A stretch of 64,000 nucleotides of DNA from an uncultured Tropicimonas sp. (GCA_947497945.1 CANMIP010000012.1:102925-166924); one strand, 5' to 3'; shown: positions 46,247 through 55,848, counted from the first letter of the stretch. Numbers and translations: made by a program. The notes: a model not told the origin generated them from the letters alone.

Positions 46247-46926
46247 GCGGCGGGGTCGGCCTTCCTCAGATGCGGAGCAGGTTGGAAGAATTCGTCGAAA
46301 CTTGCAAATCGACGTTGCGGCACCGGCAGGTCCGGCCCGTCCAGCGCGACACCGGCCATGTGGCTGCCGCCGGTGAAATGCCAGACCTCCATGCCGGCGG
46401 CGAGGCCGGAGCGGATGCCGTTGAAACTGTCCTCGATCACCAGGCAGCGCTCGCGCGGGACCTGCATGCGAGCGGCGGCATGCAGGAAGAGATCGGGGGC
46501 CGGCTTGCCATTGCGGACCTCGGAAGCGGTGAAGATATTGGCGCCGAAGAGGCCGGCCATATCGACGATCTCCAGAGCGCGCTCGACCCGAGGCGGGCTC
46601 GAGGAGGTGGCCACGCAACAGGGCACGTCGAGCGCCTCTATAACAGCGCGCACGCCGGGCATCTCCTGCAGCTCGGTGTCGAAGGCGGCGAGCAGGCGGG
46701 CACGGTACTCCACCTCGAATTCCGGCGGCAGCTCGAGGCCGAACTCCTTGCGGATCTGCGAGATCACGACAGGGTAGGAGCGGCCGAGGAAGTGGTGGGC
46801 GACATAGGGCAGGTCGACATGGACATCCTGCCCGGCCAGCTCGGCAACGAGCATGCGGGCCGAGATCAGTTCGCTGTCGATAAGAACGCCGTCACAGTCG
46901 AAGATGACGAGGTCGATTTCGGACAT
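46243..46926 (-). CDS. HAD family phosphatase, beta-phosphoglucomutase-like
   Basis: A 227-residue HAD superfamily hydrolase of subfamily IA. Motif I is FDCDGVLIDSE with the nucleophile and acid/base aspartates at about 9 and 11, motif II VATSSSPP at about 108-115, motif III lysine in RNGKPAPDLFL, and motif IV VIEDSFNGIRSG. It heads the polyol operon and is coupled by ATGA to the SorC regulator. It likely dephosphorylates a sugar or polyol phosphate, removing a toxic or non-productive intermediate; exact substrate is unknown. Confidence 0.88.
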   Translation of the reverse strand: MSEIDLVIFDCDGVLIDSELISARMLVAELAGQDVHVDLPYVAHHFLGRSYPVVISQIRKEFGLELPPEFEVEYRARLLAAFDTELQEMPGVRAVIEALDVPCCVATSSSPPRVERALEIVDMAGLFGANIFTASEVRNGKPAPDLFLHAAARMQVPRERCLVIEDSFNGIRSGLAAGMEVWHFTGGSHMAGVALDGPDLPVPQRRFASFDEFFQPAPHLRKADPAA

Positions 46927-47142
46927 CAGGGCAGGCTCCATTCCGCGATCCCTCTTTCCTATCGCCTTATGAGCATGGAGGAAATGTCCGATTTCCACCG
47001 GAGCCGCGGACGGATGCGCAGCAGGCCGCCACCCCTGAAGGCCCCGCCATCCTCGCCCGCGCCCCGTGGAAGGTCCGGACAAGCGGGCTCCCCCGGTCTG
47101 GCCCGCGTGGCGGGAGCATCGCCCGGTCGCAGGCGGTGACGA

Positions 47143-48270
47143 CTATTCGGCCGCCTCCGCTTTCGCTGCCGCGTCGATCTCGGCGGCGCGGGTTTCGACC
47201 TGTTCGACGATATGGTCGATCATCTGGTCGTTCGACATCTTGTGGCTCTGCTTGCCCGCGAGATAGACCATGCCGCTGCCGGCGCCGCCGCCGGTGAAGC
47301 CGACATCGGTCATCAGCGCCTCGCCCGGCCCGTTCACGACACAGCCGATGATCGAGAGGCTCATCGGCGTCTTCACGTGTTCCAGCCGCCGTTCCAGCGC
47401 CTCGACCGTCTTGATGACGTCGAAACCCTGCCGCGCGCAGGAGGGGCAGGAGATGATGTTCACGCCGCGATGGCGCAGGCCGAGCGACTTGAGGATCTCG
47501 AAGCCCATCTTCACCTCCTCGACCGGATCAGCCGAGAGGCTGACACGCAGCGTGTCGCCGATCCCCATCCACAGGAGCTGTCCCAGCCCGATGGCCGATT
47601 TCACCGTGCCGGACATCAGCCCGCCCGCCTCGGTGATGCCGAGATGGATCGGCGCATCCGTCGCCTCGGCGAGTTGCTGGTAGGCGGCGGCGGCCATGAA
47701 GACATCGGAGGCCTTCACCGAGATCTTGAACTCGTGGAAATCGTGATCCTGAAGGATGCGGATATGGTCCAGCCCGCTTTCAACCATCGCATCCGGGCAG
47801 GGCTCGCCGTATTTGTCCAGCAAGTGCTTCTCCAGCGAGCCGGCGTTGACGCCGATACGGATCGAACAGCCATGGTCGCGCGCGGCGGCGATCACTTCGC
47901 GGACGCGGCTCTCGTCGCCGATATTGCCGGGATTGATCCGCAGGCAGGCAGCGCCGCTCTCGGCCGACTCGATCGCGCGTTTGTAGTGGAAATGGATGTC
48001 GGCAACGATCGGGACCGGGCTCTCGGCCACGATCTCCTTGAGCGCGCGGGCGCTGGCCTCGTCGGGCGCGGAGACGCGGACGATATCGGCGCCGGCATCG
48101 GCGGCGGCTTGGATCTGGGCGATTGTGGCCGCGACATCCGTGGTGATGGTGTTGGTCATGGTCTGCACGGAGATCGGTGCATCGCCCCCGACCTTGACGG
48201 GACCGACCGAGATCTGCCGGCTCGGGCGGCGCTCGATATTGCGCCAGGGGCGTATAGGATTCATCGACAT
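47143..48270 (-). CDS. ispG: 4-hydroxy-3-methylbut-2-en-1-yl diphosphate synthase
   Basis: Iron-sulfur enzyme (GcpE) of the MEP isoprenoid pathway, converting MEcPP to HMBPP. The 375-residue protein starts with the family region [28 protein letters not shown] (in separate parts) and carries the [4Fe-4S] ligands in [11 protein letters not shown] at about 270 and [11 protein letters not shown] at about 306, with the neighbouring Glu. A GGAGC site precedes the ATG. It is a separate unit from the polyol operon; 216 bases lie between its stop and the HAD start. Confidence 0.96.
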   Translation of the reverse strand: MSMNPIRPWRNIERRPSRQISVGPVKVGGDAPISVQTMTNTITTDVAATIAQIQAAADAGADIVRVSAPDEASARALKEIVAESPVPIVADIHFHYKRAIESAESGAACLRINPGNIGDESRVREVIAAARDHGCSIRIGVNAGSLEKHLLDKYGEPCPDAMVESGLDHIRILQDHDFHEFKISVKASDVFMAAAAYQQLAEATDAPIHLGITEAGGLMSGTVKSAIGLGQLLWMGIGDTLRVSLSADPVEEVKMGFEILKSLGLRHRGVNIISCPSCARQGFDVIKTVEALERRLEHVKTPMSLSIIGCVVNGPGEALMTDVGFTGGGAGSGMVYLAGKQSHKMSNDQMIDHIVEQVETRAAEIDAAAKAEAAE

Positions 48271-48629
48271 CTCAGGGCTCCGGAGCTGCTTGTCGGGGAC
48301 CTTCTACAGGGTTTCGCGGGAAAGCTGAACAGGAGGACGCAAGAGGTTCGAACCTCCGGATTCCGGACGACCCGGACATTCGTTGCGGATACCAATCCGA
48401 GCGACGGGAGGCGTGCCCACCGGCGCGCGGGCCCAACGCCCCCTGACGGCACACCCGCGCCATGAGGCCGATCCTGCGCCGGTGGATAGATCGTCGCGCC
48501 ACCGCCCTGACGCCGGTTTTGTCCTTGTGACGCCCCGCCGGAACGGCAAGGCTCCGCGCGGGCCCGGGCGCGTCCACTGCGCTGCCAATCCCGGAGCAGG
48601 CCCGGACGGCACAAGAAAGGAACCACGCC
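48271..48629. other. divergent promoter region between ispG and SDR
   Basis: A 359-base gap between the divergent starts. Open frames here are short or run antisense into neighbours without ribosome binding sites. No promoter consensus, hairpin or RNA gene was recognised. Confidence 0.4.
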
Positions 48630-49355
48630 ATGCGATTCGACGGCAAACGGGTCATCATCACCGGAGCGGGCAAGGGAATCGGGCGCGAACTTGCCGTGCG
48701 CCTGGCCAGTGAAGGCGCGGAGGTGGCGGGGATCGCACGCACGGCGGCGGATCTCGACAGCCTGGCCGCGGAGATCGGCGGCAGCTCCCATGTCGCGGAC
48801 CTCGCCGATGCGGAGGCGGCACGGGAGGCCACGCGGGCGGCCCTGCCGGCCGACCTGCTGGTCAATTGCGCCGGCATCAGCATCCTGGGATCCGTCCTGG
48901 AAGCGCGCGCCGAAGATTTCGACAAGGTCATGGCCGTCAACGCCCGGGCCGCCCTGATCGTGACCCAGGAATATGCGAAGGCCCGGATCGCGGCGGGCGG
49001 CGGCGGCGCGGTCGTCAATGTCTCCTCCATGTCCGCCTTTTTCGGCTGGGCCGACCATGCCGCCTATTGCGCCTCGAAGGGGGCGCTGGATGCGATGACG
49101 CGGGTCATGGCCAACGAGCTGGGCCGGCACGGGATCCGGGTCAACTGCATCAACCCGACCGTGACCATGACCGAACTGGCTGTCGAGGCCTGGAGCGCTC
49201 CGGAGAAATCGGCGCCCATGCTGGCCCGCATCCCGATGGGGCGCTTTGCCGAGACCGACGACATCTCCGGACTGATCGCCTTCCTGCTGAGCGACGAAGC
49301 CGGAATGATGAACGGGTTGTCGATCCCGGTGGATGGCGGCCTGCGGGCAAGCTGA
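48630..49355 (+). CDS. SDR family oxidoreductase, L-xylulose reductase-like
   Basis: A 241-residue classical short-chain dehydrogenase with an intact active site: TGAGKGIGRELA at about 12-23, NCAGIS, catalytic Ser in NVSSMSAFF, and Tyr/Lys in AAYCASKGALDAM. The C-terminal INPTVTMTELAVEAWS and RIPMGRFAETDDI blocks resemble dicarbonyl/L-xylulose reductases and related polyol dehydrogenases. It has an AAAGGA site and stands alone on the plus strand. Substrate is uncertain; the sugar kinase and regulators nearby make pentose metabolism plausible. Confidence 0.85.
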   Translation: MRFDGKRVIITGAGKGIGRELAVRLASEGAEVAGIARTAADLDSLAAEIGGSSHVADLADAEAAREATRAALPADLLVNCAGISILGSVLEARAEDFDKVMAVNARAALIVTQEYAKARIAAGGGGAVVNVSSMSAFFGWADHAAYCASKGALDAMTRVMANELGRHGIRVNCINPTVTMTELAVEAWSAPEKSAPMLARIPMGRFAETDDISGLIAFLLSDEAGMMNGLSIPVDGGLRAS

Positions 49356-49453
49356 ACCGCACGCGCCTCCGGCGGGCAGGGAGCGCCCTGCCCGTCAGGC
49401 ACGCAGCAGAGGGATTTCCCGGCCAGGCGGCGCCTTGGCGTCTTCGGGCCGAG

Positions 49454-50398
49454 TCATCGCGTGGTCGCGCGCGCAAGATCCGACTTCGGAAAGAGCCTGT
49501 GGATGACCGCCGCGCGCATCTGCATCGCCAGCGGGTCATGGAAGATCGTCAGCGCCTCCGCCAGCGCAGCACCGTCGAGCCAGCCATCACTGAGACGCCA
49601 ACCTTCGAAGAAGAGCATGTCCAGCCGGCGTTTTCGGACGAAAAGCTCCGACCGCCGCATCTCGTCCGGCGAGGGTTTCGGAAGAAACCGTCTCTGCGCC
49701 GGGGATCTGCGGATCAGCTCCGCCCGCTCCGACAGATGCTGCTCCATCGCCGCATCGACATCCGCCTGCGAGATATGAACCAGCGCCTCGATCTCGTCCG
49801 CGAGTTCCTCCGGCAGGCTCCAGACGCAAACCTCCAACGCTTCGGCGAAGCGCGGATCTGTTTGCGGCGCCATGGCCCAGCCCTTCGGTTGCCGGCGCCA
49901 GAAAACAGGCTCCGCCGCCGCGCTCCACCGACCGTCCTCGACAAGGCCCAGGCAGTCCAGAACCCGCAGCGCCATCGCCGAACCTTGCGCGGGGCCGCAT
50001 CCATGCGCCGCCATTATATTCGGAACAGGCGCGCCCGCGTCTCCGCTCGCTCCGGTTTCGAATGGGTCCGACCAGCGCGGATCCTCGTATCGCGCCCCGT
50101 CCGAGCCAAGGCATTCCAGCGACCGAACCTGTCCGAGAACTGCCAGCACGGCGCAGCAGATATCGTCCCATCGCGGCGCCCGCTCCGGTTCCCGCGCCAC
50201 CGCGAGCCGCGCCGCGCCCCAGGGCCTGCCCTCGGCCACTCCAAGCGCAACCAGAGCCATGCAGCCGAACTGCCAGGCCGTCAGGGCCATGTCCTCCCAG
50301 CCCTCGCGCCCCTCGCCCCGAGCAGGCGGAAGCGCTTCGACCAGCAGGTCGATGACCGGCGCTTGCCAATCCGCGGCGGGAGGATGTGCCGGGCCCAT
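49454..50398 (-). CDS. hypothetical protein, possibly DUF1403-like
   Basis: A 314-residue soluble protein I do not recognise with certainty. It is largely helical, Trp-rich (for example WQAPVIDLLVEAL, REGWEDMALTAWQFG), and has a conserved-looking C-terminal part RSELFVRKRRLDMLFFEGWRL followed by a helical end. No membrane segment or signal peptide. An AAGGGG sequence precedes the ATG at 50398, which also overlaps the stop of a small upstream ORF as ATGA. Composition and GC pattern look coding, but no function can be assigned. Confidence 0.65.
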   Translation of the reverse strand: MGPAHPPAADWQAPVIDLLVEALPPARGEGREGWEDMALTAWQFGCMALVALGVAEGRPWGAARLAVAREPERAPRWDDICCAVLAVLGQVRSLECLGSDGARYEDPRWSDPFETGASGDAGAPVPNIMAAHGCGPAQGSAMALRVLDCLGLVEDGRWSAAAEPVFWRRQPKGWAMAPQTDPRFAEALEVCVWSLPEELADEIEALVHISQADVDAAMEQHLSERAELIRRSPAQRRFLPKPSPDEMRRSELFVRKRRLDMLFFEGWRLSDGWLDGAALAEALTIFHDPLAMQMRAAVIHRLFPKSDLARATTR

Positions 50399-50586
50399 CA
50401 GGCTATCCCCTTCCGGCAAAGCGCGACGCATGGCGCGCCGTCCAACCAGCAACTCTCTGCGAGATGCCCGTTCGCGAACCCGCCTGCGGCGCGGGACGCC
50501 GCCTGCCCGACGATCCGGGCGGGATCCGATCGCATCACGCGGTGCAGCCCGCGGCTTCCTCGGCGAATACCCTGCAGATCGATCAT
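50398..50586 (-). CDS. candidate small protein coupled to the hypothetical gene
   Basis: A 62-codon ORF starting MIDLQGIRRGSRGLHRVM, with GGGAAGGA about 9 bases before its ATG and a stop that overlaps the start of the downstream gene (ATGA). The overlap and ribosome binding site argue for a real, co-translated gene. The protein is basic at the N-terminus and Ala/Gly-rich later, with three cysteines near the end. It may simply serve as a translated leader. No homology is recognised. Confidence 0.4.
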   Translation of the reverse strand: MIDLQGIRRGSRGLHRVMRSDPARIVGQAASRAAGGFANGHLAESCWLDGAPCVALCRKGIA

Positions 50587-51053
50587 GCGGCCTGTTCCTT
50601 CCCGTATCCTGTCGCGGCCATGCTGCCGCAAGCGTCCGCGCGCCGAGCAAGGGCCCGGCCCTGTCGCGTCCTGCCGGTCTCGGAGGGTTTCCACCCCATG
50701 CACCGTCAGAAATCAAGCCCGGACCGGCGCAGCTGCAGGCAATCTCCGCACCGGTTTTGCATCGTATTTTCCAGAGCTCCGGAAACGCCTTGTGGGCGAA
50801 AGAGGGTATGGGAGATTGCTCCCCAGGCCGGCCAACAGGTCGGGAGGGTCGGACAAGGCGCGCTGCGAGCGTCACAGATCGTCCGCGCTCCGGTTCTGAC
50901 ACGGCTTGCCTCAGGGCAAAAACACCCCGCAGATGACATCCACGGGACCATTCGATGTGACAAAGCCGCCAATGATCGATTCTGGCTCTGGAAAATTTGT
51001 AAATATTTGCTATATGACCCCCAACCAAACACAAATCCCTTCAGGAGTCGGAT
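50587..51053 (+). promoter_or_regulatory. gene-free region with promoter of the dehydrogenase gene
   Basis: About 470 bases without a supported gene. The last 70 bases are clearly AT-richer than the surroundings and contain TGCTATAT (51008-51015), an extended -10-like sequence about 40 bases before the ATG of the next gene, with a weak -35 (CTGGAA at 50988). The rest shows only short unsupported open frames. Confidence 0.4.
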
Positions 51054-51935
51054 ATGTCCAAACCCGTCATCGGTTTCATCGGCCTCGGCCTCATGGGCGG
51101 CAACATGGTCGAAAACCTTCAGAAACGAGGTTTCGAACTGGTCGTCATGGATCTCAACAAGGACGCCGTCGCGGCCGTGCTTGAGCGTGGCAATGCCAGG
51201 GAAGCCTCTTCGGGCAAGGATCTGGCGGCTTCCGTCGATATCGTCATGCTCTGCCTGACAACCTCGGCCGTTGTCGAGAAGATCGTCTATGGCGATGACG
51301 GCATCCTCGCCGGCATCAAGGAAGGCTCCGTGCTGATCGATTTCGGCACCTCGATCCCGGCCTCCACCCGCAAGATCGGTGCCGATCTCGCCGCCAAGGG
51401 TGCCGGCATGATCGACGCGCCGCTCGGCCGCACGCCCGCCCACGCCAAGGACGGCCTGCTGAACATCATGGCCGCCGGCGACGAGGAAACCTTCGCCAAG
51501 GTCAAGCCGGTGCTCGACGAGCAGGGCGAGAACGTGTTCCACCTCGGTGCGCTCGGCGCCGGTCACACGACCAAGCTGATCAACAACTTCATGGGCATGA
51601 CCACCGTCTGCGCCATGTCCCAGGCCTTCGCCGTCGCCACCAAGGCCGGCGTCGACCGCCAGCAGCTCTACGACATCATGTCGACCGGCCCGTCCAACTC
51701 GCCCTTCATGGGTTTCTGCAAGAACTACGCCGTGGACGGCGTGAGCGACCTCGGTTTCTCCATCGCCAATGCCAACAAGGACCTCGGCTACTTCCTTGAG
51801 ATGGTCAAGGATCTGGGCACCCGCGCCGAGATTGCCGAAGGCACATCGCATAACCTCGAGGCCGCAGTCGCTGCCGACATGGGCGCCGGCAACGTGCCGG
51901 AAATCTTCGACTACTTCCTCAAGCTCGAGAAGTAA
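51054..51935 (+). CDS. NAD(P)-dependent beta-hydroxyacid dehydrogenase
   Basis: A 293-residue member of the 3-hydroxyisobutyrate/2-hydroxy-3-oxopropionate reductase family. The Rossmann motif IGFIGLGLMGGNM is at about 6-18, the substrate motif DAPLGRTPAHAKDG at about 122-135 and the catalytic Lys in TKLINNFMGM near 175. An AGGAG site precedes the ATG, and a terminator follows. Codons are strongly biased toward C-ending ones, suggesting good expression. Tartronate semialdehyde or 3-hydroxyisobutyrate are possible substrates; the context does not decide. Confidence 0.88.
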   Translation: MSKPVIGFIGLGLMGGNMVENLQKRGFELVVMDLNKDAVAAVLERGNAREASSGKDLAASVDIVMLCLTTSAVVEKIVYGDDGILAGIKEGSVLIDFGTSIPASTRKIGADLAAKGAGMIDAPLGRTPAHAKDGLLNIMAAGDEETFAKVKPVLDEQGENVFHLGALGAGHTTKLINNFMGMTTVCAMSQAFAVATKAGVDRQQLYDIMSTGPSNSPFMGFCKNYAVDGVSDLGFSIANANKDLGYFLEMVKDLGTRAEIAEGTSHNLEAAVAADMGAGNVPEIFDYFLKLEK

Positions 51936-51955
51936 TTGCTTCCCCGGAAATTCGC

Positions 51956-51984
51956 ACAGGGCCGGGTATATCCCGGCCCTGTTT
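51956..51984 (+). terminator. rho-independent terminator
   Basis: Perfect 11-bp stem ACAGGGCCGGG/CCCGGCCCTGT with a 5-base loop, and a short TT tract running out of the stem, 20 bases after the dehydrogenase stop. Confidence 0.8.
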
Positions 51985-52168
51985 GCATTCCGCGGGTCCC
52001 TGATGGATCCGCTCCGACCGCGCCCGGGGCTCCGATCGTCAGTCATTTGAAACGAACGCGTGACCGGATGTCCGATGGTTGGGAAGAGCCAATCGCCGGC
52101 GTTGGGGGCGAGCGCTGATTGGCACGGCCTCAAAGCCGAAGACCATCGTCCCGCGCTCAGCTTCCCCG

Positions 52169-53794
52169 CTATCCGGATTGCGCCTCCACCATCATCTCCC
52201 GATATGCCGCGTGATCCGCCTGCATGCGCTCGAAAACCTGGAACTTGCGGTCATGGTAGGCGGCGATCGCGCCGCCGCGCGGCGCGATCCGGGTTCCGCC
52301 GCCAGTCATCGCCGCCATCGCCGAGGGCAGATCCGGATGTGTCCCCGCCGCCACCGCGCCCAGCATCGCACTGCCCAGCAGCACCGGCTCCGGCTGATCC
52401 GGGACCAGCACGGTGCAGCCCGTCGCATCGGCATGTTCGCGCAGGTAGAGCGCGTTCTTCGCCAGCCCGCCGCTCATCACCAGCGTGTCGAACCCCGCCC
52501 CTTGCGCGCGCATCGCCTCGAGGATGGCGCGCGTGCCATAGGCCAAGGCCTGCACCGTCGCGAGATAGTCCAGCGCCAGCGAGTCCGGCCCGGATTCCAG
52601 CGACAGCCCGTCAAACCCGCCGCGCCGCCAGGGCTCGGCCCGCGGCGACCGGTTGCCGTGGAAATCGGGCTGCACATGGCGATGCGCCGTGAGCGTCGCG
52701 GTCTCGTCGCCCATCGCGGCGAGCCGTGCGTCGAGCAGGTCGGTGACGCGCTGCCCGGTCGCTTCGGTCTCCAGCGCGGAAAGCGCGGAATGGCGGGCCA
52801 GAACCGCGTCGATCAACGCGCCGGCAGCGGACTGACCGCCCTCCAGCGCCCAGAACCCGTCCAGCACCACGCCGAAATAAGGGCCCCAGACACCGGGCAC
52901 GAAGACCGGATCGCGGGTCAGGCCGATATGACAGGTCGAGGTGCCGGCGATCATCGCCAGCCGCGCGGTGATATCCGCACTGCCCAGTTCCATGCCCAAT
53001 GTCCCGACCGCGCCGGCATGGGCGTCGATCATGCTGGCGGCGACCGCCGTGTCCGGCCGCAGCCCCAGCTCTTCCGCCGCCTCGGCGCTCAGACCGCCGC
53101 AGGGCGCGCCGGGGGCCGCGAAAGTCTCGCCAATGGCGGAATGGCCCCCGCCTGTCAGCTCTTCCAGCCCGATCCGGGCGAGAAAACCGTCATCCCAGCC
53201 CTCGCCGGCAATGCCCTTGTTGCCGAGATAGGTCCATTTGCAGACGGTCGAGCAGAGCGAGCGCGTCTCGCTCCCGGTCGCACGATGCACGAGCCAGTCG
53301 GGCAGGTCCGGGAAGCGGCTCGCCGCGGCCCAGCTTTCCGGCAATTCGCGCTTGAGCCAGCGCAGCTTCGGCATCTCCATCTCCGGCGAGATCACGCCGC
53401 CGACATAGGAGAGCGGCTCGCCGCCGATGGCGTTGATCTCCTCGGCATCGCCGAGGGCGCGGTGATCCATCCAGAGGATCACGTCCTGCTCCGGCTCGCC
53501 GCCCGGGCTGACACTCACTGGCGCGCCGCCCGCGCCCGAGACCACCAGCGAACAGGTCGCGTCGAACCCGATCCCCGCCACATCCGCCGGCGCCACACCG
53601 GCCGCCTCCCGCGCGCCCCGCACCGCCGCACAAACGGCCGCCCAGATCTCCGCCGAGCTCTGCTGGGCAAAAACCGGTGCCGGGCGGAATGTCTCGATCG
53701 CAACCGCCCTTGTCCCGAGAAGCCGCCCCGCCCCGTCGAACAACCCCGCCCGGGCGCTGCCGGTTCCTACGTCCACTCCGAGATAATGGCTCAT
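52169..53794 (-). CDS. FGGY-family carbohydrate kinase, probable ribulokinase
   Basis: A 541-residue sugar kinase with the FGGY fold. The N-terminal ATP/phosphate loop is YLGVDVGTGSARAGLFD, the substrate-side motif is GIGFDATCSLVV with WMDHRA, and the C-terminal ATPase half has MIAGTSTCHIGL and TLVMSGGLAKNALY. The pattern ILWMDHRALGDAEEIN resembles D-ribulokinase and AraB-type enzymes more than xylulokinase. It is coupled by ATGA to the upstream GntR gene, so the regulator probably controls it. It would feed a ketopentose into the pentose phosphate pathway. Confidence 0.87.
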   Translation of the reverse strand: MSHYLGVDVGTGSARAGLFDGAGRLLGTRAVAIETFRPAPVFAQQSSAEIWAAVCAAVRGAREAAGVAPADVAGIGFDATCSLVVSGAGGAPVSVSPGGEPEQDVILWMDHRALGDAEEINAIGGEPLSYVGGVISPEMEMPKLRWLKRELPESWAAASRFPDLPDWLVHRATGSETRSLCSTVCKWTYLGNKGIAGEGWDDGFLARIGLEELTGGGHSAIGETFAAPGAPCGGLSAEAAEELGLRPDTAVAASMIDAHAGAVGTLGMELGSADITARLAMIAGTSTCHIGLTRDPVFVPGVWGPYFGVVLDGFWALEGGQSAAGALIDAVLARHSALSALETEATGQRVTDLLDARLAAMGDETATLTAHRHVQPDFHGNRSPRAEPWRRGGFDGLSLESGPDSLALDYLATVQALAYGTRAILEAMRAQGAGFDTLVMSGGLAKNALYLREHADATGCTVLVPDQPEPVLLGSAMLGAVAAGTHPDLPSAMAAMTGGGTRIAPRGGAIAAYHDRKFQVFERMQADHAAYREMMVEAQSG

Positions 53795-54555
53795 CCTGGC
53801 CTACTCCTTGAAACGCGCGCCAGGCCCCGCGGGCCAGACGCTACAACTCCATCGCCCGGCCCGCGGGCATTCGTGATATGGCGGTCCATCGCATCGACCG
53901 CCGCATGGGCGTCCCGTGCCAGGATCGCGTCGAGCACCGCGAGGTGATCGGCAAAGGCATCGGGCAGGATCGCCCGCGACAGACGGATCCGTTCCGGCCG
54001 GATCAGGCGGATGCGGAGGCTGTTGATGTCATAGGCCTGGCGCAGCAACGCGTTCCCGGTCGCCTCGATCAGCAACCCGTGCAGCCCGAGATCGACCGCC
54101 TGTCTGCGCTCCAGGACATCCGGCCTCGGCCCCGTCTCAAGCGCCGCCAGAACCTCGAGATGGCGCCGCTTTTGTTCCTGCAGCCGCGGTTCCGGCATAT
54201 GCGCCGCCGCCTGCAGGACCGCCTCCCGCTCCAGCGCAGCCCGCATCTGGAAGGCATCGCGGACCATCTGCAGGTCGATGGCCGGGATCAGGATGCCGCG
54301 CCGGGGCTGGACCGTCACAAGGCATTCGGCCTGAAGCCGTGGCAGGATCTCCCGCAGCGCGCCGTTTGACAGGCTCAGCATCGCCCCCAGCTCGCGCTGG
54401 CTGGCAAACTGCCCTGGCCGCAGCCGCCCGTCGAGCAGCGCCGCCTGGAATGCCTCATATCCTGTCTGCGTGACGCTCCGCCCCGGAGCCTGCCCCGGAC
54501 CTTGCGCCGGACCTTGCTCTGCGACGCGCAGGGCGTCCTGCGCCTGTCGGGTCAT
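53791..54555 (-). CDS. GntR family regulator, FadR/FCD type
   Basis: A 254-residue regulator. The winged helix-turn-helix lies at about 30-95 (QTGYEAFQAALLDGRLRPGQFASQRELGAML), and the FCD effector domain at about 105-240 with the metal-binding His/Asp pattern in LGLHGLLIEATGN and FADHLAVLDAILARDAHAA. The ATG at 54555 follows GGAGGGGCAGGGG; the much longer open frame upstream is antisense to the dehalogenase gene. The stop overlaps the FGGY kinase start, so regulator and kinase are co-translated. Confidence 0.87.
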   Translation of the reverse strand: MTRQAQDALRVAEQGPAQGPGQAPGRSVTQTGYEAFQAALLDGRLRPGQFASQRELGAMLSLSNGALREILPRLQAECLVTVQPRRGILIPAIDLQMVRDAFQMRAALEREAVLQAAAHMPEPRLQEQKRRHLEVLAALETGPRPDVLERRQAVDLGLHGLLIEATGNALLRQAYDINSLRIRLIRPERIRLSRAILPDAFADHLAVLDAILARDAHAAVDAMDRHITNARGPGDGVVASGPRGLARVSRSRPG

Positions 54556-54717
54556 CCCCTGCCCCTCCTCGACGCCCCATCCCCGCGCCTTGTCGGATAC
54601 CTGATACAATCCGTCCCAAGCCCGGGTCCCGGGGGCCGAAAAGCCTATTCCGCCGCTGTCGCAATTCTCGCTTCCATGTCTATGCTGGACGCGCGCCCAT
54701 AACGAACAGGACCACAG

Positions 54718-55407
54718 ATGCCCGCTTCCACCTCCCCGATCCTCGTCTTCGACGTGAACGAGACGCTTCTGGACATCACGACCCTGGAGCCTCTTTTCGA
54801 GCACCTGTTCGGCAACCCGGCGACCTTGCGCGAATGGTTCGCCCAGCTCATTCTCTATTCCCAGACGATGACCCTCAGCGGATGCTACGCGCCCTTTGGC
54901 GCGCTTGGCCTCGGCGCGCTCAAGATGGTGGCCGAAACCCGCGGCAAGCAGGTCAGCGCGCAGGATTCCGAGGAGCTCAAGCACCGCATGGCGACCATGC
55001 CAGCCCACCCGGATGTCGCCCCGGCGCTCACCCGTCTGCGCGCGGCGGGCTTCCGGATGCTCACGCTGACCAATTCCGCGCCCGGCGGTTCGCCAACCGC
55101 GCTCGAACGTGCCGGGATCGCGGATTTCTTCGAGGCCGGTTTCAGCGTCGACGCCGTGCGTCGGTTCAAGCCCGCGCCCGAGACCTACCTGCAGGTCGCG
55201 GAGGCGCTGGACGTCCCTCCCTCCGACCTCTGCCTTATCGCCTGCCATCTCTGGGACACGATCGGCGCCCAGTCCGCCGGCCTGCAGGGCGCCTTCGTGA
55301 CGCGGCCGATGAACGCGTTCCTGCCCGCCCCGGATCTCCCGAGACCCGATTTCATCGCTCCGGACATGGAAACGCTCGCCGACCAGCTTATCGGCCAGAA
55401 ACCCTGA
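54718..55407 (+). CDS. haloacid dehalogenase, type II
   Basis: A 229-residue HAD superfamily protein of the L-2-haloacid dehalogenase type. Motif I is FDVNETLLD with the nucleophile Asp at residue 11, motif II TLTNSAPGG, motif III Lys in RRFKPAPETYLQVA, and motif IV CHLWDTIGAQSAG. The ligand Arg/Leu region TLREWFAQLILYS fits this group. It is divergent from the GntR-kinase pair across 162 bases. Whether the true substrate is halogenated cannot be told; many such proteins are annotated by similarity only. Confidence 0.85.
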   Translation: MPASTSPILVFDVNETLLDITTLEPLFEHLFGNPATLREWFAQLILYSQTMTLSGCYAPFGALGLGALKMVAETRGKQVSAQDSEELKHRMATMPAHPDVAPALTRLRAAGFRMLTLTNSAPGGSPTALERAGIADFFEAGFSVDAVRRFKPAPETYLQVAEALDVPPSDLCLIACHLWDTIGAQSAGLQGAFVTRPMNAFLPAPDLPRPDFIAPDMETLADQLIGQKP

Positions 55408-55602
55408 CCAAACCGGGGGGCGCCCCTGCCGGATCGACGAAATCGACCGCCCGCGCCCTTCAGGACATGAGATGAACGCCGGATCAGGCCTGACGGCACA
55501 CCGATCCAAGGCGGACAGCCCCACTATGTTCACGCCCCTTCTTCGCTCCTGCCATTGCCGGGCACACCGGCCCAGAACGGCTCGAAACGGCAAAGGCTGC
55601 GG

Positions 55603-55836
55603 TCAGATCTGCCAGAATGGCTTGCGGCTCTCATGCCCGGCCTCTTCCATCGTCACCCCGATATCGCGGAGCTGTTCCGGCGACAGCTTCGACAGGGCGC
55701 GACGCGACCGTCGGCGGCAGTCCCATTTCACCAGGGCCACAGCAACGACCACGGCAAGATTGGCTGCCAACGGAAGGGTCGGACGACGGCCGAGGGTCTC
55801 GAGCCTTTGCGACTGGATGCTGTAACTCTGTGTCAT
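55603..55836 (-). CDS. DUF1127 domain small protein
   Basis: A 77-residue basic protein. The C-terminal 40 residues carry the DUF1127 (YjiS-like) motif RRRSRRALSKLSPEQLRDIGVTMEEA, and the middle has a short hydrophobic stretch (LPLAANLAVVVAVALVKW). The ATG at 55836 has AAGGAG 7 bases upstream. DUF1127 proteins are Arg-rich and linked in alphaproteobacteria to RNA turnover and phosphate or stress responses. It is divergent from a MocR regulator, with matching operator-like sequences on both sides of the promoter region. Confidence 0.88.
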   Translation of the reverse strand: MTQSYSIQSQRLETLGRRPTLPLAANLAVVVAVALVKWDCRRRSRRALSKLSPEQLRDIGVTMEEAGHESRKPFWQI

Positions 55837-55848
55837 GGGAATGCTCCT

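Noticed and set aside
54556..55593. Upstream extension of the GntR frame
   Set aside because: It runs antisense through the haloacid dehalogenase gene; a good ribosome binding site marks the internal start at 54555.
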